Shown: positions 38,688 through 48,296 of the stretch, one piece after another
Layout: each line of letters begins with the position of its first letter
How positions within the stretch are numbered: the first letter of the stretch is position 1
Assembly: GCF_001021385.1 (NCBI RefSeq)
Contig: NZ_CP011773.1
Coordinates: 1,550,001-1,614,000, forward strand
From: Mycobacterium sp. EPa45
Lineage (GTDB): Bacteria > Actinomycetota > Actinomycetes > Mycobacteriales > Mycobacteriaceae
Reading direction: 5' to 3'
Length of the DNA stretch: 64,000 nucleotides
The notes under the pieces: generated by a model
Seen by the model: only the letters and a program-made list of their open reading frames with translations
Database searches by the model: none
Told to the model about the DNA's origin: nothing
Translations under genes and position numbers: made by a program

Positions 38688-39853
38688 GTATCGCGGACAC
38701 GTGCGAATCCTGGTTGGCCGGACATTTCGACGATCTGGTCCAGTGGCGCAGGCACATCCACCGCTATCCCGAGCTGGGGCGCCAGGAGTTCGCCACCACG
38801 CAGTTCGTCGCCGACCGGCTGGTCGAAGCCGGGTTGAACCCGAAGGTGCTGCCCGGCGGGACCGGGCTGACGTGTGACTTCGGCCCCGAGCACGCGCCGC
38901 GGATCGCGCTGCGCGCCGATATGGATGCACTGCCGATGGCCGAGCGCACCGGCGCGCCCTACAGCTCAACGATGCCGAACATCGCGCATGCGTGCGGACA
39001 CGACGCCCACACCGCGATGCTGATCGGAGCCGCGACCGCACTGGCGTCCGTGCCCGAGCTACCGGTCGGGGTGCGGCTGATCTTCCAGGCCGCCGAGGAG
39101 CTGATGCCGGGTGGCGCGATCGACGCCATCTCGGCCGGTGCGCTGTCGGGGGTGTCGCGAATCTTCGCGCTGCACTGCGACCCCCGGCTGGCGGTCGGCC
39201 GGGTTGCGATCATCCCGGGGCCCATCACCTCGGCTGCGGACTCGATCGAGATCACGCTGCACTCGGCCGGTGGGCACACATCGCGGCCCCATCTGACGTC
39301 GGATCTGGTGTACGGGATGGGCACGCTGATCACCGGGCTGCCCGGGGTGCTGTCCAGGCGAGTCGACCCGCGGCACTCGACGGTCATGGTCTGGGGTGCG
39401 GCCAATGCGGGTGTCGCGGCCAATGCGATCCCGCAGACCGGCACGCTGGCGGGCACCGTGCGAACCGCCAGCCGGGAGACCTGGGTCGGCATGGAAAGCC
39501 TTGTGCACGAGATTGTTTCGGGCCTGTTGGCACCGCTGGGGATCGAGCACACGTTGAACTATCACCGGGGCGTGCCGCCGGTGGTCAACGAGGAACGTTC
39601 GACACAGATCATGACGCACGCCATCGAGGCGGTGGCGCCCGACGCGCTGGCCGACACCCGTCAGTCCGGTGGCGGCGAGGACTTCTCCTGGTATCTCGAG
39701 GAGGTGCCCGGCGCGATGGCACGCCTCGGGGTGTGGAGCGGCCGCGGCCCGCAATTGGATCTGCACCAGCCGACATTCGACCTCGACGAGCGTGCGCTGG
39801 CCGTGGGAGTTCGGGTGCTGGTCAACATCGTCGAGCAGTCAGCGGAGTTCTGA
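38684..39853 (+). CDS. amiA1: M20 family amidohydrolase, second copy
   Basis: A 389-residue amidohydrolase of the M20D (hippuricase/IAA-amino acid hydrolase) type. [19 protein letters not shown] starts the catalytic domain; ligands lie in [41 protein letters not shown] (Glu pair), the His of [12 protein letters not shown] and [17 protein letters not shown]. It is a diverged relative of the preceding gene, not a recent duplicate. Its stop TGA shares one base with the galE start, so amiB1-amiA1-galE form one transcript. Confidence 0.9.
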   Translation: MSIADTCESWLAGHFDDLVQWRRHIHRYPELGRQEFATTQFVADRLVEAGLNPKVLPGGTGLTCDFGPEHAPRIALRADMDALPMAERTGAPYSSTMPNIAHACGHDAHTAMLIGAATALASVPELPVGVRLIFQAAEELMPGGAIDAISAGALSGVSRIFALHCDPRLAVGRVAIIPGPITSAADSIEITLHSAGGHTSRPHLTSDLVYGMGTLITGLPGVLSRRVDPRHSTVMVWGAANAGVAANAIPQTGTLAGTVRTASRETWVGMESLVHEIVSGLLAPLGIEHTLNYHRGVPPVVNEERSTQIMTHAIEAVAPDALADTRQSGGGEDFSWYLEEVPGAMARLGVWSGRGPQLDLHQPTFDLDERALAVGVRVLVNIVEQSAEF

Positions 39854-40812
39854 TGAAACTTCTCGTCACCGGCGGGGCGGGATACGTCGGGAGCGTGTGC
39901 GCGGCGGTGCTCGTGGAACAGGGCCACGAGGTGGTGGTCGTCGACGACCTGTCGACCGGCAACGCCGATGCGGTGCCGGGCGGCGCGCAGTTCGTCCAGG
40001 CCGACATGGTCCAGGTCGCACCGGATCTGCTCGGTGACGGCTCCTTTGACGGCGTTCTGCACTTCGCCGCGAAATCTCTGGTGGGCGAGTCGGTCGAGGC
40101 GCCGGAGCGGTACTGGAACGGCAACGTCATCAAGACTCTGCAACTGCTCGAGGCGATCCGCACCGCCGGCGTGCCGCGGCTGGTGTTCTCCTCGACCGCG
40201 GCGACCTATGGCGAGCCGGAGTCGGTTCCGATCACCGAGGATGCACCGACCAAGCCGACCAACGCCTACGGCGCCACGAAGCTGGCGATCGACCACGCGA
40301 TCACGTCGTACGCCCGCGCGCACGGACTGGCCGCCACGAGCCTGCGCTACTTCAACGTCGCCGGTGCGTACGCCGGGTTCGGTGAGCGGCATGCCACCGA
40401 GACGCACCTGATTCCGCTGGTGCTGCAGGTTGCGACCGGTCAGCGGCCCGAGATCCTGGTGTTCGGCAATGACTGGCCGACGCCGGATGGCACCTGCCTG
40501 CGCGACTACATCCACGTTCGCGATCTGGCCGATGCGCACGTGTTGGCGCTGCAGACCGCGCAGCCGGGAGAGCACCGCATCTACAACCTCGGCAACGGCA
40601 CCGGCTTCTCGGTTCGTGAGGTGATCGCCAGTTGTGAGCGGGTCACCGGCACGCCGATCGCGGCACGCGATGTCGAGCGCCGGGCCGGCGATCCCGCCGT
40701 GCTGATCGCGTCGAGCGAGAAAGCCATCACCGAGCTCGGCTGGCAGCCGCAGCACACCGGGATTGATGAGATCGTTTCCGACGCTTGGGAATTCACCCGT
40801 TCGCGGAGTTAG
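39853..40812 (+). CDS. galE: UDP-glucose 4-epimerase
   Basis: A 319-residue extended short-chain dehydrogenase that interconverts UDP-glucose and UDP-galactose, feeding arabinogalactan synthesis. It shows the NAD-binding [37 protein letters not shown], the catalytic [10 protein letters not shown] (Ser/Thr) and [11 protein letters not shown] (YxxxK), and [17 protein letters not shown] typical of GalE. The ATG at 39853 overlaps the amiA1 stop; the frame upstream is only antiparallel reading of amiA1. It overlaps the convergent cyclotransferase gene by four bases. Confidence 0.93.
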   Translation: MKLLVTGGAGYVGSVCAAVLVEQGHEVVVVDDLSTGNADAVPGGAQFVQADMVQVAPDLLGDGSFDGVLHFAAKSLVGESVEAPERYWNGNVIKTLQLLEAIRTAGVPRLVFSSTAATYGEPESVPITEDAPTKPTNAYGATKLAIDHAITSYARAHGLAATSLRYFNVAGAYAGFGERHATETHLIPLVLQVATGQRPEILVFGNDWPTPDGTCLRDYIHVRDLADAHVLALQTAQPGEHRIYNLGNGTGFSVREVIASCERVTGTPIAARDVERRAGDPAVLIASSEKAITELGWQPQHTGIDEIVSDAWEFTRSRS

Positions 40813-41291
40813 CCGCTGCCGTGGCCCGGGCCGATATTGCGCGCCGGGCGGGTGCGCAGGTCATGCACGTACTCCGCAGGCGCGCCCGCGATCTCAGCGG
40901 CATCCGCCATCACGCCGAGATAGCGCGCCGACGGTAGCCCACCCTCCCAGGCGTCCAGCACATAGAGCCAGGCGAGCACGGGATCGTTTGTGGTGTCGGT
41001 GGATTCGCACTCGATACGGCATCTGATCTTCTTGTGGAAGCCCAGCTCCGAGCCTTCCCAGCGGTCCAGGTTCTGCTCGTCGGCAGTCGTCATGTCGTAG
41101 AGCACCACGAACACCTTGGAGTCAGGATCCTCGACCAGAGTTGCCAGGGCACCCTCCCAGCCGATGTCCTCACCGGCGAACGTCAGCCGCCAGCCGTGCA
41201 ACCAGCCGGTGCCGGCCATCGGGGAATGCGGCGCACGCTCCAGCATCTGCTCGGGATGCATGTTTGACCCATAGGCGGCGTAGAGCGGCAC
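40809..41291 (-). CDS. gamma-glutamylcyclotransferase-like protein
   Basis: A 160-residue protein of the gamma-glutamylcyclotransferase-like fold. The N-terminal [13 protein letters not shown] carries the YGSN substrate-loop motif, and [24 protein letters not shown] supplies the expected acidic residue followed by an aromatic segment. Such enzymes release 5-oxoproline from gamma-glutamyl amines or peptides; actual substrate unknown. Corresponds in place to Rv3304. Divergent from lpdA across about 100 bases. Confidence 0.82.
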   Translation of the reverse strand: MPLYAAYGSNMHPEQMLERAPHSPMAGTGWLHGWRLTFAGEDIGWEGALATLVEDPDSKVFVVLYDMTTADEQNLDRWEGSELGFHKKIRCRIECESTDTTNDPVLAWLYVLDAWEGGLPSARYLGVMADAAEIAGAPAEYVHDLRTRPARNIGPGHGSG

Positions 41292-41378
41292 GGGGAAAGC
41301 CTAGAGTGTCCTGTCGCAGAGAGCGCAGGGACTCGGGTGATTAGGTTCGGTGGGCAGGAGCGAAGCGACGAGGGTGAC

Positions 41379-41384
41379 TAGGGT
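41379..41384 (+). promoter_or_regulatory. -10 element of lpdA, leaderless type
   Basis: TAGGGT (TANNNT) ends seven bases before the lpdA GTG at 41392, supporting that start over an in-frame GTG at 41350. Confidence 0.45.
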
Positions 41385-41391
41385 TGGTCCC

Positions 41392-42807
41392 GTGACGACG
41401 CGGATCGTGATCATCGGTGGGGGTCCGGCCGGCTACGAGGCCGCGTTGGTCGCCGCGGGTCGCGGCAGGGACGTCGCCGAGGTCACCGTGGTGGACTCCG
41501 ACGGCATCGGCGGGGCCTGCGTTTTGTGGGACTGCGTGCCGTCCAAAACCTTCATCGCGTCGACCGGGGTGCGCACCGAACTGCGGCGCGCCACCGGTCT
41601 CGGGTTCGACATCAGCCTCGAGGACGCCAAGATCTCGCTGCCCGACATCAACAACCGCGTCAAGACCCTGGCCCGCTCGCAGTCCGCCGACATCGGCACG
41701 CAGCTGCTTCGCGAGAAGGTCAACGTCGTCGCCGGCCGCGGGGAGTTGATCGACGCGGTCCCGGGCATGGCACACCACCGTGTGCGGGTCACCACCGCCA
41801 CCGGCCAAGTCGGCGTACTCAAGGGTGACGTGGTGCTGATCGCGACCGGCGCCAGCCCCCGCGTGCTGCCGAATGCGGTGCCGGACGGGGACCGGATCCT
41901 CACCTGGCGGCAGCTCTATGACCTTCCGGAACTGCCCGAGCATCTGGTGATCGTTGGCTCGGGTGTCACCGGCGCCGAGTTCTGCAACGCGTACACCGAG
42001 CTCGGCGTCGATGTCACCGTGGTGGCCAGCCGCGACCAGATCCTGCCGCATGAGGACAGCGACGCCGCCGCGGTGCTGGAGGAGACGTTCGCCGAGCGCG
42101 GCGTGACGCTGGTCAAGAACGCCAGGGCCGACTCGGTGGTCCGCACCGACAACGGCGTCGCGGTGAAGATGGCCGACGGCCGCGTCGTGGAGGGCAGCCA
42201 TGCCTTGATGACCGTCGGGTCGGTGCCTAACACTTCTGGTCTGGGCCTCGAGCGGGTGGGCATCGACCTCGGTCCGGGCAACTACATCCCGGTCGACCGG
42301 GTGTCGCGGACGTCGGCCGCCGGCATCTATGCCGCCGGTGACTGCACCGGTCTGTTGCCGCTGGCGTCGGTCGCGGCGATGCAGGGCCGTATCGCGATGT
42401 ACCACGCACTGGGCGAGGGGGTGGCCCCGATCCGGCTGCGCACGGTCGCCTCGGCCACGTTCACCAGGCCCGAGATCGCCGCCGTCGGGGTGCCGCAAAC
42501 GGCCATCGACAACGGCTCGGTGCCGGCGCGCACGATCATGCTGCCGCTGAACACCAACGCCCGAGCCAAGATGTCGCTGCTCAAGCGCGGCTTCGTCAAG
42601 ATCTTCTGCCGGCCCGCGACCGGCGTCGTCATCGGTGGCGTGGTGGTCGCCCCGATCGCCTCCGAGCTGATCCTGCCGATCGCGCTGGCCGTGCAAAACC
42701 GCATCTCGGTGACCGATCTGGCGCAGACGCTGTCGGTGTACCCGTCGTTGTCCGGCTCGATCGTCGAGGCTGCGCGCCGCCTGATGGCACACGACGATCT
42801 CGACTAG
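41392..42807 (+). CDS. lpdA: flavoprotein disulfide-reductase family, NAD(P)H quinone reductase LpdA
   Basis: A 471-residue FAD-dependent pyridine nucleotide reductase. FAD-binding VIIGGGPAGYEAAL starts the protein, the NAD fold is VIVGSGVTGAEF, and GIYAAGDCTGLLPLASVAAMQGRIAMYHALGEG closes the FAD site. The C-terminal dimer region reads VYPSLSGSIVEAARR where lipoamide dehydrogenases have the HxHPTxxE His-Glu pair, so it should not be a lipoamide dehydrogenase; the M. tuberculosis homologue is a quinone reductase. The redox site reads GGACVLWDCVPSK with C43 and C48 in the classical C-x4-C spacing. Likely operon with glpD2. Confidence 0.92.
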   Translation: MTTRIVIIGGGPAGYEAALVAAGRGRDVAEVTVVDSDGIGGACVLWDCVPSKTFIASTGVRTELRRATGLGFDISLEDAKISLPDINNRVKTLARSQSADIGTQLLREKVNVVAGRGELIDAVPGMAHHRVRVTTATGQVGVLKGDVVLIATGASPRVLPNAVPDGDRILTWRQLYDLPELPEHLVIVGSGVTGAEFCNAYTELGVDVTVVASRDQILPHEDSDAAAVLEETFAERGVTLVKNARADSVVRTDNGVAVKMADGRVVEGSHALMTVGSVPNTSGLGLERVGIDLGPGNYIPVDRVSRTSAAGIYAAGDCTGLLPLASVAAMQGRIAMYHALGEGVAPIRLRTVASATFTRPEIAAVGVPQTAIDNGSVPARTIMLPLNTNARAKMSLLKRGFVKIFCRPATGVVIGGVVVAPIASELILPIALAVQNRISVTDLAQTLSVYPSLSGSIVEAARRLMAHDDLD

Positions 42808-42810
42808 CCT
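42805..42810 (+). promoter_or_regulatory. -10 element of glpD2 inside the lpdA stop
   Basis: TAGCCT (TANNNT) begins with the lpdA stop codon TAG and ends six bases before the ATG at 42817, suggesting an extra leaderless promoter for glpD2 besides readthrough from lpdA. Confidence 0.4.
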
Positions 42811-42816
42811 GAAGTG

Positions 42817-44562
42817 ATGAGCGACCCGATCCTTCGACCGGGCACCGGTCAGACCCTTCTCGGACCTTCCGAACGGTCGCAAGCCTGGGAGCGGTTGGGC
42901 AGCGAACAGTTCGACGTCGTCGTCATCGGCGGTGGCGTGGTCGGTGCCGGCTGCGCACTGGATGCCGCGACCCGTGGGCTCAAGGTGGCCCTCGTGGAAG
43001 CGCGGGACTTCGCGTCGGGGACATCGAGCCGCAGTTCGAAGATGTTCCACGGCGGACTGCGCTATCTCGAGCAGTTGGAGTTCGGCCTGGTGCGTGAGGC
43101 ACTGCACGAGCGCGAGCTATCACTGACCGCGCTGGCGCCGCATCTGGTCAAGCCGCTTCCGTTCCTGTTCCCGCTGACCAAACGGGTGTGGGAGCGGCCG
43201 TACATCGCCGCGGGCATCTTCCTCTACGACCAGCTGGGCGGCTCGAAATCCGTTCCGGCGCAAAAACATCTGACCAAGTCGGGTGCGCTGCGGCTGGCGC
43301 CCGGGCTCAAGCGCAGCTCGCTGATCGGCGGCATCCGCTATTACGACACCGTCGTCGACGACGCGCGGCACACCATGACCGTGGCGCGCACCGCCGCCCA
43401 CTACGGCGCGGTGGTGCGCACCTCGACGCAGGTGGTCTCGCTGCTGCGGGAGGGCGACCGGGTGATCGGGGTCAAGATCCGGGACTCCGAGGATGGGTCG
43501 GTCGAGGACGTCCGCGGCCACGTCGTGATCAACGCGACCGGGGTGTGGACCGACGAGATCCAGGCCTTGAGCAAGGAGCGCGGACGGTTCCGGGTGCGCG
43601 CGTCCAAGGGTGTGCACGTCGTGGTGCCCCGCGACCGCGTCGTGTCCGAGGTGGCGATCATCCTGCGCACCGAGAAGTCGGTGCTGTTCGTGATCCCGTG
43701 GGGGACGCACTGGATCATCGGGACCACCGATACCGACTGGAACCTCGACCTGGCGCATCCTGCCGCGACGAAGGCGGACATCGACTACATCCTCGGCACC
43801 GTCAACAAGGTGCTGGCCACGCCGCTCACGCACGACGACATCGACGGTGTGTACGCCGGGCTGCGGCCGCTGCTGGCGGGGGAGAGCGAAGAGACTTCCA
43901 AGCTGTCCCGCGAGCATGCCGTCGCGGTGCCGTCGCCGGGCCTGGTCGCGATCGCGGGCGGCAAGTACACCACCTACCGGGTGATGGCCGAGGACGCGGT
44001 CGACGCCGCCGCCGAGTACATCCCGGCGCGGGTGGCGCCCTCGATCACCGAGAAGGTGCCGTTGATGGGCGCCGACGGGTACTTTGCGCTGGTCAACCAG
44101 ACCCAAAGCGTGGGCGCCCGCTACGGCCTGCACCCGTATCGGGTGCGGCATCTGCTGGATCGGTACGGTTCGCTGATCGGCGACGTGTTGTCGTTGGCCG
44201 TCGGCAGGCCGGAGCTGCTCGAGCCGATCACCGATGCGCCGGTGTACCTCAAGGTGGAGGCGGCCTACGCCGCAGCCGCGGAGGGGGCGCTGCACCTCGA
44301 GGACATCCTGGCCCGGCGGATGCGGATCTCGATCGAATACCCGCACCGCGGCGTGGACTGTGCCCTCCAGGTGGCCGAGATCGTAGCCCCGATCCTCGGC
44401 TGGAGCGAAGCTGACTGTGCCCGTGAGGTGGCCACGTATCTGGCCCGGGTGGAGGCCGAAATTCTGTCGCAGACCCAGCCGGACGACGCCTCGGCCGATG
44501 CGCTGCGGGCGTCTGCGCCGGAGGCGCGTGCCGAGATCCTCGAGCCCGTGCCACTGAACTGA
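42817..44562 (+). CDS. glpD2: FAD-dependent glycerol-3-phosphate dehydrogenase
   Basis: A 581-residue membrane-associated enzyme that oxidises glycerol 3-phosphate to dihydroxyacetone phosphate and passes electrons to quinone. The FAD fold is FDVVVIGGGVVGAGCALDAATRG, followed by SGTSSRSSKMFHGGLRYLEQ, a hallmark of GlpD; later LIGGIRYYDTVVDDARHTM, GVHVVVPRDR and IVAIAGGKYTTYRVMAEDA-type FAD contacts and a C-terminal helical domain are present. A GTG one codon upstream (42814) is possible. The lpdA-glpD2 pair links quinone reduction with glycerol use. Confidence 0.94.
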   Translation: MSDPILRPGTGQTLLGPSERSQAWERLGSEQFDVVVIGGGVVGAGCALDAATRGLKVALVEARDFASGTSSRSSKMFHGGLRYLEQLEFGLVREALHERELSLTALAPHLVKPLPFLFPLTKRVWERPYIAAGIFLYDQLGGSKSVPAQKHLTKSGALRLAPGLKRSSLIGGIRYYDTVVDDARHTMTVARTAAHYGAVVRTSTQVVSLLREGDRVIGVKIRDSEDGSVEDVRGHVVINATGVWTDEIQALSKERGRFRVRASKGVHVVVPRDRVVSEVAIILRTEKSVLFVIPWGTHWIIGTTDTDWNLDLAHPAATKADIDYILGTVNKVLATPLTHDDIDGVYAGLRPLLAGESEETSKLSREHAVAVPSPGLVAIAGGKYTTYRVMAEDAVDAAAEYIPARVAPSITEKVPLMGADGYFALVNQTQSVGARYGLHPYRVRHLLDRYGSLIGDVLSLAVGRPELLEPITDAPVYLKVEAAYAAAAEGALHLEDILARRMRISIEYPHRGVDCALQVAEIVAPILGWSEADCAREVATYLARVEAEILSQTQPDDASADALRASAPEARAEILEPVPLN

Positions 44563-44569
44563 GTGAGCG

Positions 44570-45436
44570 TTGAGGCGACATCGGTTGTCCCCACTCCCGG
44601 ACCGGGATGGGGTGGGCCCGGCGCGGGTGCGGCTGCGTGGTGGAGCGGTGCTGGTCGAGCTGGCCGACCGTTTCGGTGAGGCTGCTGCCGAAAAGGTGTT
44701 CAACGGCGAGGTGGTCGACGCCGATGGTGGCGTGATCACGCCGTCTTCGGTGTTGCCGCCCGGCGCGCACGTCTTTCTGTATCGGGAGTTGCCCGACGAG
44801 GTGGAGGTGCCGTTCGAGATTCCGGTGCTCTACCGCGACGACGACATCGTGGTGGTGGACAAGCCGCACTTCCTGGCGACGATGCCACGCGGTGGACATG
44901 TTGTGCAGACGGCGTTGGTGCGGCTGCGGCGCTCGCTCGATTTGCCGGAGCTGAGTCCGGCGCACCGGCTGGACCGGTTGACCGCGGGAGTGTTGTTGTT
45001 CACGGTGCGGCGTGAGGTGCGCGGCGCGTATCAGACGATGTTCGCGCGCGGCGAGGTGTCCAAGACGTACCTGGCGCGCTCGTCCTCTGCTGCCGACGTA
45101 GTGCTGCCATTGGTGGTCCGCAGCCGAATCATCAAGCGACGCGGCGTGTTACAGGCCCTCGAGGAATCAGGCGAGCCTAACGCCGAGACGTTGGTCGAGG
45201 CGCTGGGGGAGGGCTGGTATCGGCTGAGCCCACGCACCGGGCGCACGCATCAGTTGCGTGTTCACATGGCCTCGCTGGGTCTGCCTATCGACAATGACCC
45301 GCTGTATCCGCGCATCGTGGAGGTGGCCGCCGACGACTTCTCCGCGCCGCTGCGGCTGGTGGCTCAGCGACTGGAGTTCGACGATCCGCTGTCTGGGCGG
45401 CGCAGGTCGTTCGTGAGCTCGGCCGGTGCGGACTAA
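44570..45436 (+). CDS. RluA-family pseudouridine synthase
   Basis: A 288-residue pseudouridine synthase isomerising uridines in rRNA or tRNA. The catalytic motif is ELSPAHRLDRLTAGVLLF with its Asp; KTYLAR, RTGRTHQLRVHMASLGLPI and IVVVDKPHFLATMPRG are further family motifs. The annotated start is a TTG seven bases after the glpD2 stop; a later GTG near 44611 could be used instead. Target RNA unknown. In M. tuberculosis I recall phoY1 between glpD2 and this gene; here it is absent. Confidence 0.88.
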   Translation: MRRHRLSPLPDRDGVGPARVRLRGGAVLVELADRFGEAAAEKVFNGEVVDADGGVITPSSVLPPGAHVFLYRELPDEVEVPFEIPVLYRDDDIVVVDKPHFLATMPRGGHVVQTALVRLRRSLDLPELSPAHRLDRLTAGVLLFTVRREVRGAYQTMFARGEVSKTYLARSSSAADVVLPLVVRSRIIKRRGVLQALEESGEPNAETLVEALGEGWYRLSPRTGRTHQLRVHMASLGLPIDNDPLYPRIVEVAADDFSAPLRLVAQRLEFDDPLSGRRRSFVSSAGAD

Positions 45437-45507
45437 AGGACTATTGCCCCGGCGGGAGTGACCTTCTGTCCCTAGTGACCGGGCGTGAACAGCGTCACGC
45501 TCGGGAT

Positions 45508-46053
45508 ATGGACGATGACCATGAGCTGATTCTGGTAGCCGCGTACGCCGATCTCGATCAGGCCCACTCCGATTTCCACGAACTGGGCAAGCGGATTGCG
45601 CATGGTCTGGAATTGCGGGCCGCCGCGCTGGTCATCAAGGACGCCGACGGACGGCCCCAGGTACTGGAAGCACACAACCGGCATGGCCGGGTCGCCGCGG
45701 GAATCGGCGCCACTCTGGGACTGTTGGTCGGCGTGTTCGCTCCGCCGCTCGGCCTGTCGGTGGTGGTGGGCGGGGCGGCAGCCGGGCTCGTAGCGGCCGT
45801 CGCCGAGCATGAGCTGCGCAGCGGCCTGCGACATGAGATCGGGGAGGCGTTGGAGGCCGGCACGGGTGTGGTGCTCGCCGTCGTCTATCCGAACGGGCGG
45901 ATGCCCGTTGAGCACACCTTGACTCGTGCCGCCAGCATTTCCGCTGTCCGACTGGACAAGTCGACGATCGCCAGCATCGAGAGCACTGTCGCCGACGTGA
46001 TGGCGCAGACCGGCCACCCGGTCATCGCTGGCACGACGGGCACCAGTAAGTGA
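45508..46053 (+). CDS. DUF1269-type membrane protein
   Basis: A 181-residue protein with an N-terminal soluble part ([24 protein letters not shown]), one hydrophobic stretch of about 40 residues ([22 protein letters not shown] then [15 protein letters not shown]), and a C-terminal soluble part. This layout, and [17 protein letters not shown] in particular, matches DUF1269-type membrane proteins of actinobacteria; the function is unknown. The ATG at 45508 removes an unlikely Arg/His-rich extension. Its last 32 bases overlap the convergent end of nei. Confidence 0.7.
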   Translation: MDDDHELILVAAYADLDQAHSDFHELGKRIAHGLELRAAALVIKDADGRPQVLEAHNRHGRVAAGIGATLGLLVGVFAPPLGLSVVVGGAAAGLVAAVAEHELRSGLRHEIGEALEAGTGVVLAVVYPNGRMPVEHTLTRAASISAVRLDKSTIASIESTVADVMAQTGHPVIAGTTGTSK

Positions 46054-46789
46054 CCCGGTCGTCTTCGGAGGATTCTGCGCGGCGAATCGGGGTGCCGCAG
46101 CGCCGGCACGGTTCACCGGCTCGACCGTAGACCCAGAGGTCCTGGCCGCCTCTGCGATTGCCCGTTGTGGTGCGATTTACCCGCATTCGGTTGGCCCACA
46201 ACATGTCCCGGGCTCGGCTGACCACGCGGAGCGGATCGGGAAGGCTGCCGACCGGGCTCGTGGGGAGCCGGCCGAACACAAAGCAGAGTTCGTTGGCGTA
46301 CACGTTGCCCACCCCGGCGAGGTTGCGCTGATCCAGCAGGGCCGGGGCGATCGGCCGGTCGGGGTCTTCGGCGAGATTTGCCGCGGCCACTTTGGGATCC
46401 CAGTCGTCGCCGAGGAGGTCGGGCCCCAGGTGAGCGACAGCGTCCTCGTCGTGTTCGCGGTCCAGCACCTCGAGGATGCCAAGGTCGATGCCGAGCGCCT
46501 GAATATCGTCGGCTTCCAAAAGAATCCGGATCTTGTAGGCATTGCGCACCGGTTTGCCCTTCGGGCCCACCCGCCAGGCGCCGTCCATCTTCAGATGGGA
46601 GTGGATGCTGGCCGGCCCGACGCGGATGAACAGGTGCTTGCCGCGACTGATCACCTCGTCGACGGTGTAACCGGTCAGCTCCACGGTGGCGTAACGCGGC
46701 ACGCGAATATCGCACCGCGTCAGCGTCTTACCGACCAGCGCCTCGCGCAGCTTGGCAGCGGTGTGGAAGACGGTATCGCCTTCAGGCAT
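46022..46789 (-). CDS. nei: formamidopyrimidine-DNA glycosylase/endonuclease VIII family
   Basis: A 255-residue DNA glycosylase/AP lyase of the Fpg/Nei family, excising oxidised bases. Catalytic N-terminal Pro2-Glu3 are in MPEGDTVF, the intercalation region contains [10 protein letters not shown], the helix-two-turn-helix reads [20 protein letters not shown], and the C-terminal zinc finger is [10 protein letters not shown] then YWCPSCQR with four Cys. The [12 protein letters not shown] start favours the endonuclease VIII (Nei) branch. It neighbours lhr in M. tuberculosis, but here about 6 kb of other genes separate them. Confidence 0.92.
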   Translation of the reverse strand: MPEGDTVFHTAAKLREALVGKTLTRCDIRVPRYATVELTGYTVDEVISRGKHLFIRVGPASIHSHLKMDGAWRVGPKGKPVRNAYKIRILLEADDIQALGIDLGILEVLDREHDEDAVAHLGPDLLGDDWDPKVAAANLAEDPDRPIAPALLDQRNLAGVGNVYANELCFVFGRLPTSPVGSLPDPLRVVSRARDMLWANRMRVNRTTTGNRRGGQDLWVYGRAGEPCRRCGTPIRRAESSEDDRVTYWCPSCQR

Positions 46790-46795
46790 GGTTCC

Positions 46796-46801
46796 AGCCT
46801 A
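46796..46801 (-). promoter_or_regulatory. -10 element of nei
   Basis: TAGGCT on the minus strand ends six bases before the nei ATG. Its TAG is also the stop codon of the upstream HNH gene. Confidence 0.45.
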
Positions 46802-48208
46802 GAAGGGCGGAGGATGGGCAGCGGCCCTCGCCTCGTTGACACCGCGCTCCCAGCGGACGCGGCCGGCGCGTTCTTCGAGTCGGGTCCGTCGGCGTGCCGG
46901 CATCATCAGCCCACGTCCCGGCCGGCGGGGCTGTGTCGAGTTGTCCGGCAGGGTCAGCTCCGCGGTCGGAGCGAACAGCCGCGGGAAGAACAGCGTGCCG
47001 CCGGGTTTCGTCGTGTACGTGCGACCCGACGGTGAAGTCCAGATCACTGTTCCGTCGGGCAACTGACGGTCCGTCCACCCGCGAGGTCCGGCGTAGAAAG
47101 TCTTCAGCAAGTGATGAAGACGGCAGAGAAGTTTGAGGTTCGACGGATGGGTCGGCCCCAACGGATACGGAACGGTGTGATCGATGTCGGCTATCGAGGC
47201 CGGCCGGTCACAACCGGGGAACCGACAGGTCAGATCGCGGCAACGGATGAACTCTGCCAATGCGGTCGATGGGCGATAGTGCGGCTCCGCACCCAGTTCT
47301 TTGCCGCCGATCACCGGCCGCAGCTTCACCTGCGCCGCCAGTGTCCGTACGGTTTCGGCGGGAATCGCACCGTACCCGGGTAGGAGCGCCGGCGTGTCCG
47401 CTTCACCGGTGATTGTCTTGGTTTCGGCTAGTAGATGAATGACGATCTGCCCGGGTTCGGCGGCGTCGCCTGAGCGGGCGGGGCACTCATCGGATCCGCA
47501 GTCGCAGTTCATCACAGAAGCGCCGGCAGACCAGGCGCCCAACGCATCTGTGCGGCGTTGACGCGCGGTTCGCGAATCATTACGGCACACGGTCGCGGCG
47601 AGCTCATTCAGACGCTGGTCGAACGCCGCGGCGTCGGCCGCTCGCACACGGCCATATATCTCTGCCATGCCGTCTGCGGCAGGCATGGTCTCGATGTGAC
47701 GGTCGTCGTCGGCGTTCCGCGCGACGCGGATGGCGTGCGGATCGAGTTCTCTGACGTACCAGTCGATCTTCTCTTTGAGTTTCTCCTCGGACAACGTGTT
47801 CCATCCTGCAGCGTGCTTTGCCAACCGTGTGTCGACGGCATCCAGTACGTCCGTCTCGGTGATCAGTCCGGTGCGGAAGACCGCGGTGATCACGATGCGG
47901 TAGTCGATCGCGCCCGAGGCGAACAACACGCCCAGCTTCGGCAGCCGTTCGATGAGCTGCACGCCGTAGTTCATCTGGGACGATGCCCGGCCCTGGCTGA
48001 TTCCGAGTTCGGCGCCCACCTCGGCGGCCACCGCCTCCCAATTGTCGATGCACCACTGAGCTCGGTCCGCAGCGTCGACCGCATTCATTCGGCGTAGGCA
48101 CAAGCGCCCGGCGGCCAGCAGCCGCTCGGCGATCGCCTTCCGTTCGGTCCGCAGCGCCTGGCTCATGGTTTCGAGGAGGGCCGCGTCCGTTTCTGTTCCA
48201 TCGAACAT
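46799..48208 (-). CDS. DUF222/HNH endonuclease domain protein (13E12 repeat family)
   Basis: A 469-residue protein of the mycobacterial 13E12 (REP13E12) family. The long helical DUF222 part comes first (RKAIAERLLAAGRLCLRRM, ISQGRASSQMNYGVQLIERL), and the HNH nuclease motif follows near residue 340: CRFPGCDRPASIADIDHTVP, then NLKLLCRLHHLLKTF. These proteins are thought to be DNA nucleases, often repeated in the genome. The ATG at 48208 gives the family N-terminus MFDG and lies inside a perfect SOS box, so expression should rise after DNA damage. The frame extends 30 codons further upstream, but that part has no family similarity that I recognise. Confidence 0.88.
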   Translation of the reverse strand: MFDGTETDAALLETMSQALRTERKAIAERLLAAGRLCLRRMNAVDAADRAQWCIDNWEAVAAEVGAELGISQGRASSQMNYGVQLIERLPKLGVLFASGAIDYRIVITAVFRTGLITETDVLDAVDTRLAKHAAGWNTLSEEKLKEKIDWYVRELDPHAIRVARNADDDRHIETMPAADGMAEIYGRVRAADAAAFDQRLNELAATVCRNDSRTARQRRTDALGAWSAGASVMNCDCGSDECPARSGDAAEPGQIVIHLLAETKTITGEADTPALLPGYGAIPAETVRTLAAQVKLRPVIGGKELGAEPHYRPSTALAEFIRCRDLTCRFPGCDRPASIADIDHTVPYPLGPTHPSNLKLLCRLHHLLKTFYAGPRGWTDRQLPDGTVIWTSPSGRTYTTKPGGTLFFPRLFAPTAELTLPDNSTQPRRPGRGLMMPARRRTRLEERAGRVRWERGVNEARAAAHPPPF

Positions 48209-48216
48209 GTGTTCGA
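48201..48216. promoter_or_regulatory. SOS (LexA) box overlapping the HNH gene start
   Basis: TCGAACATGTGTTCGA is a perfect match to the mycobacterial LexA consensus TCGAAC-N4-GTTCGA. On the minus strand the ATG of the 13E12-type gene (48208-48206) starts in the four-base spacer and runs into the right half-site. Other 13E12 genes in M. tuberculosis are reported to carry SOS boxes at their starts. Confidence 0.88.
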
Positions 48217-48296
48217 TACTATCCGGACCCACTGACAAGAATCGAAGCTCCGGCACCCCAAGAATCCGCCAAGGCGCCTGACTGATGCTTTTGGCC

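Noticed and set aside
41341..44739. Two open frames of over 500 codons on the minus strand opposite lpdA and glpD2
   Set aside because: Translations are Arg/His/Gly-rich with no motifs, while the plus-strand genes have complete catalytic motifs.
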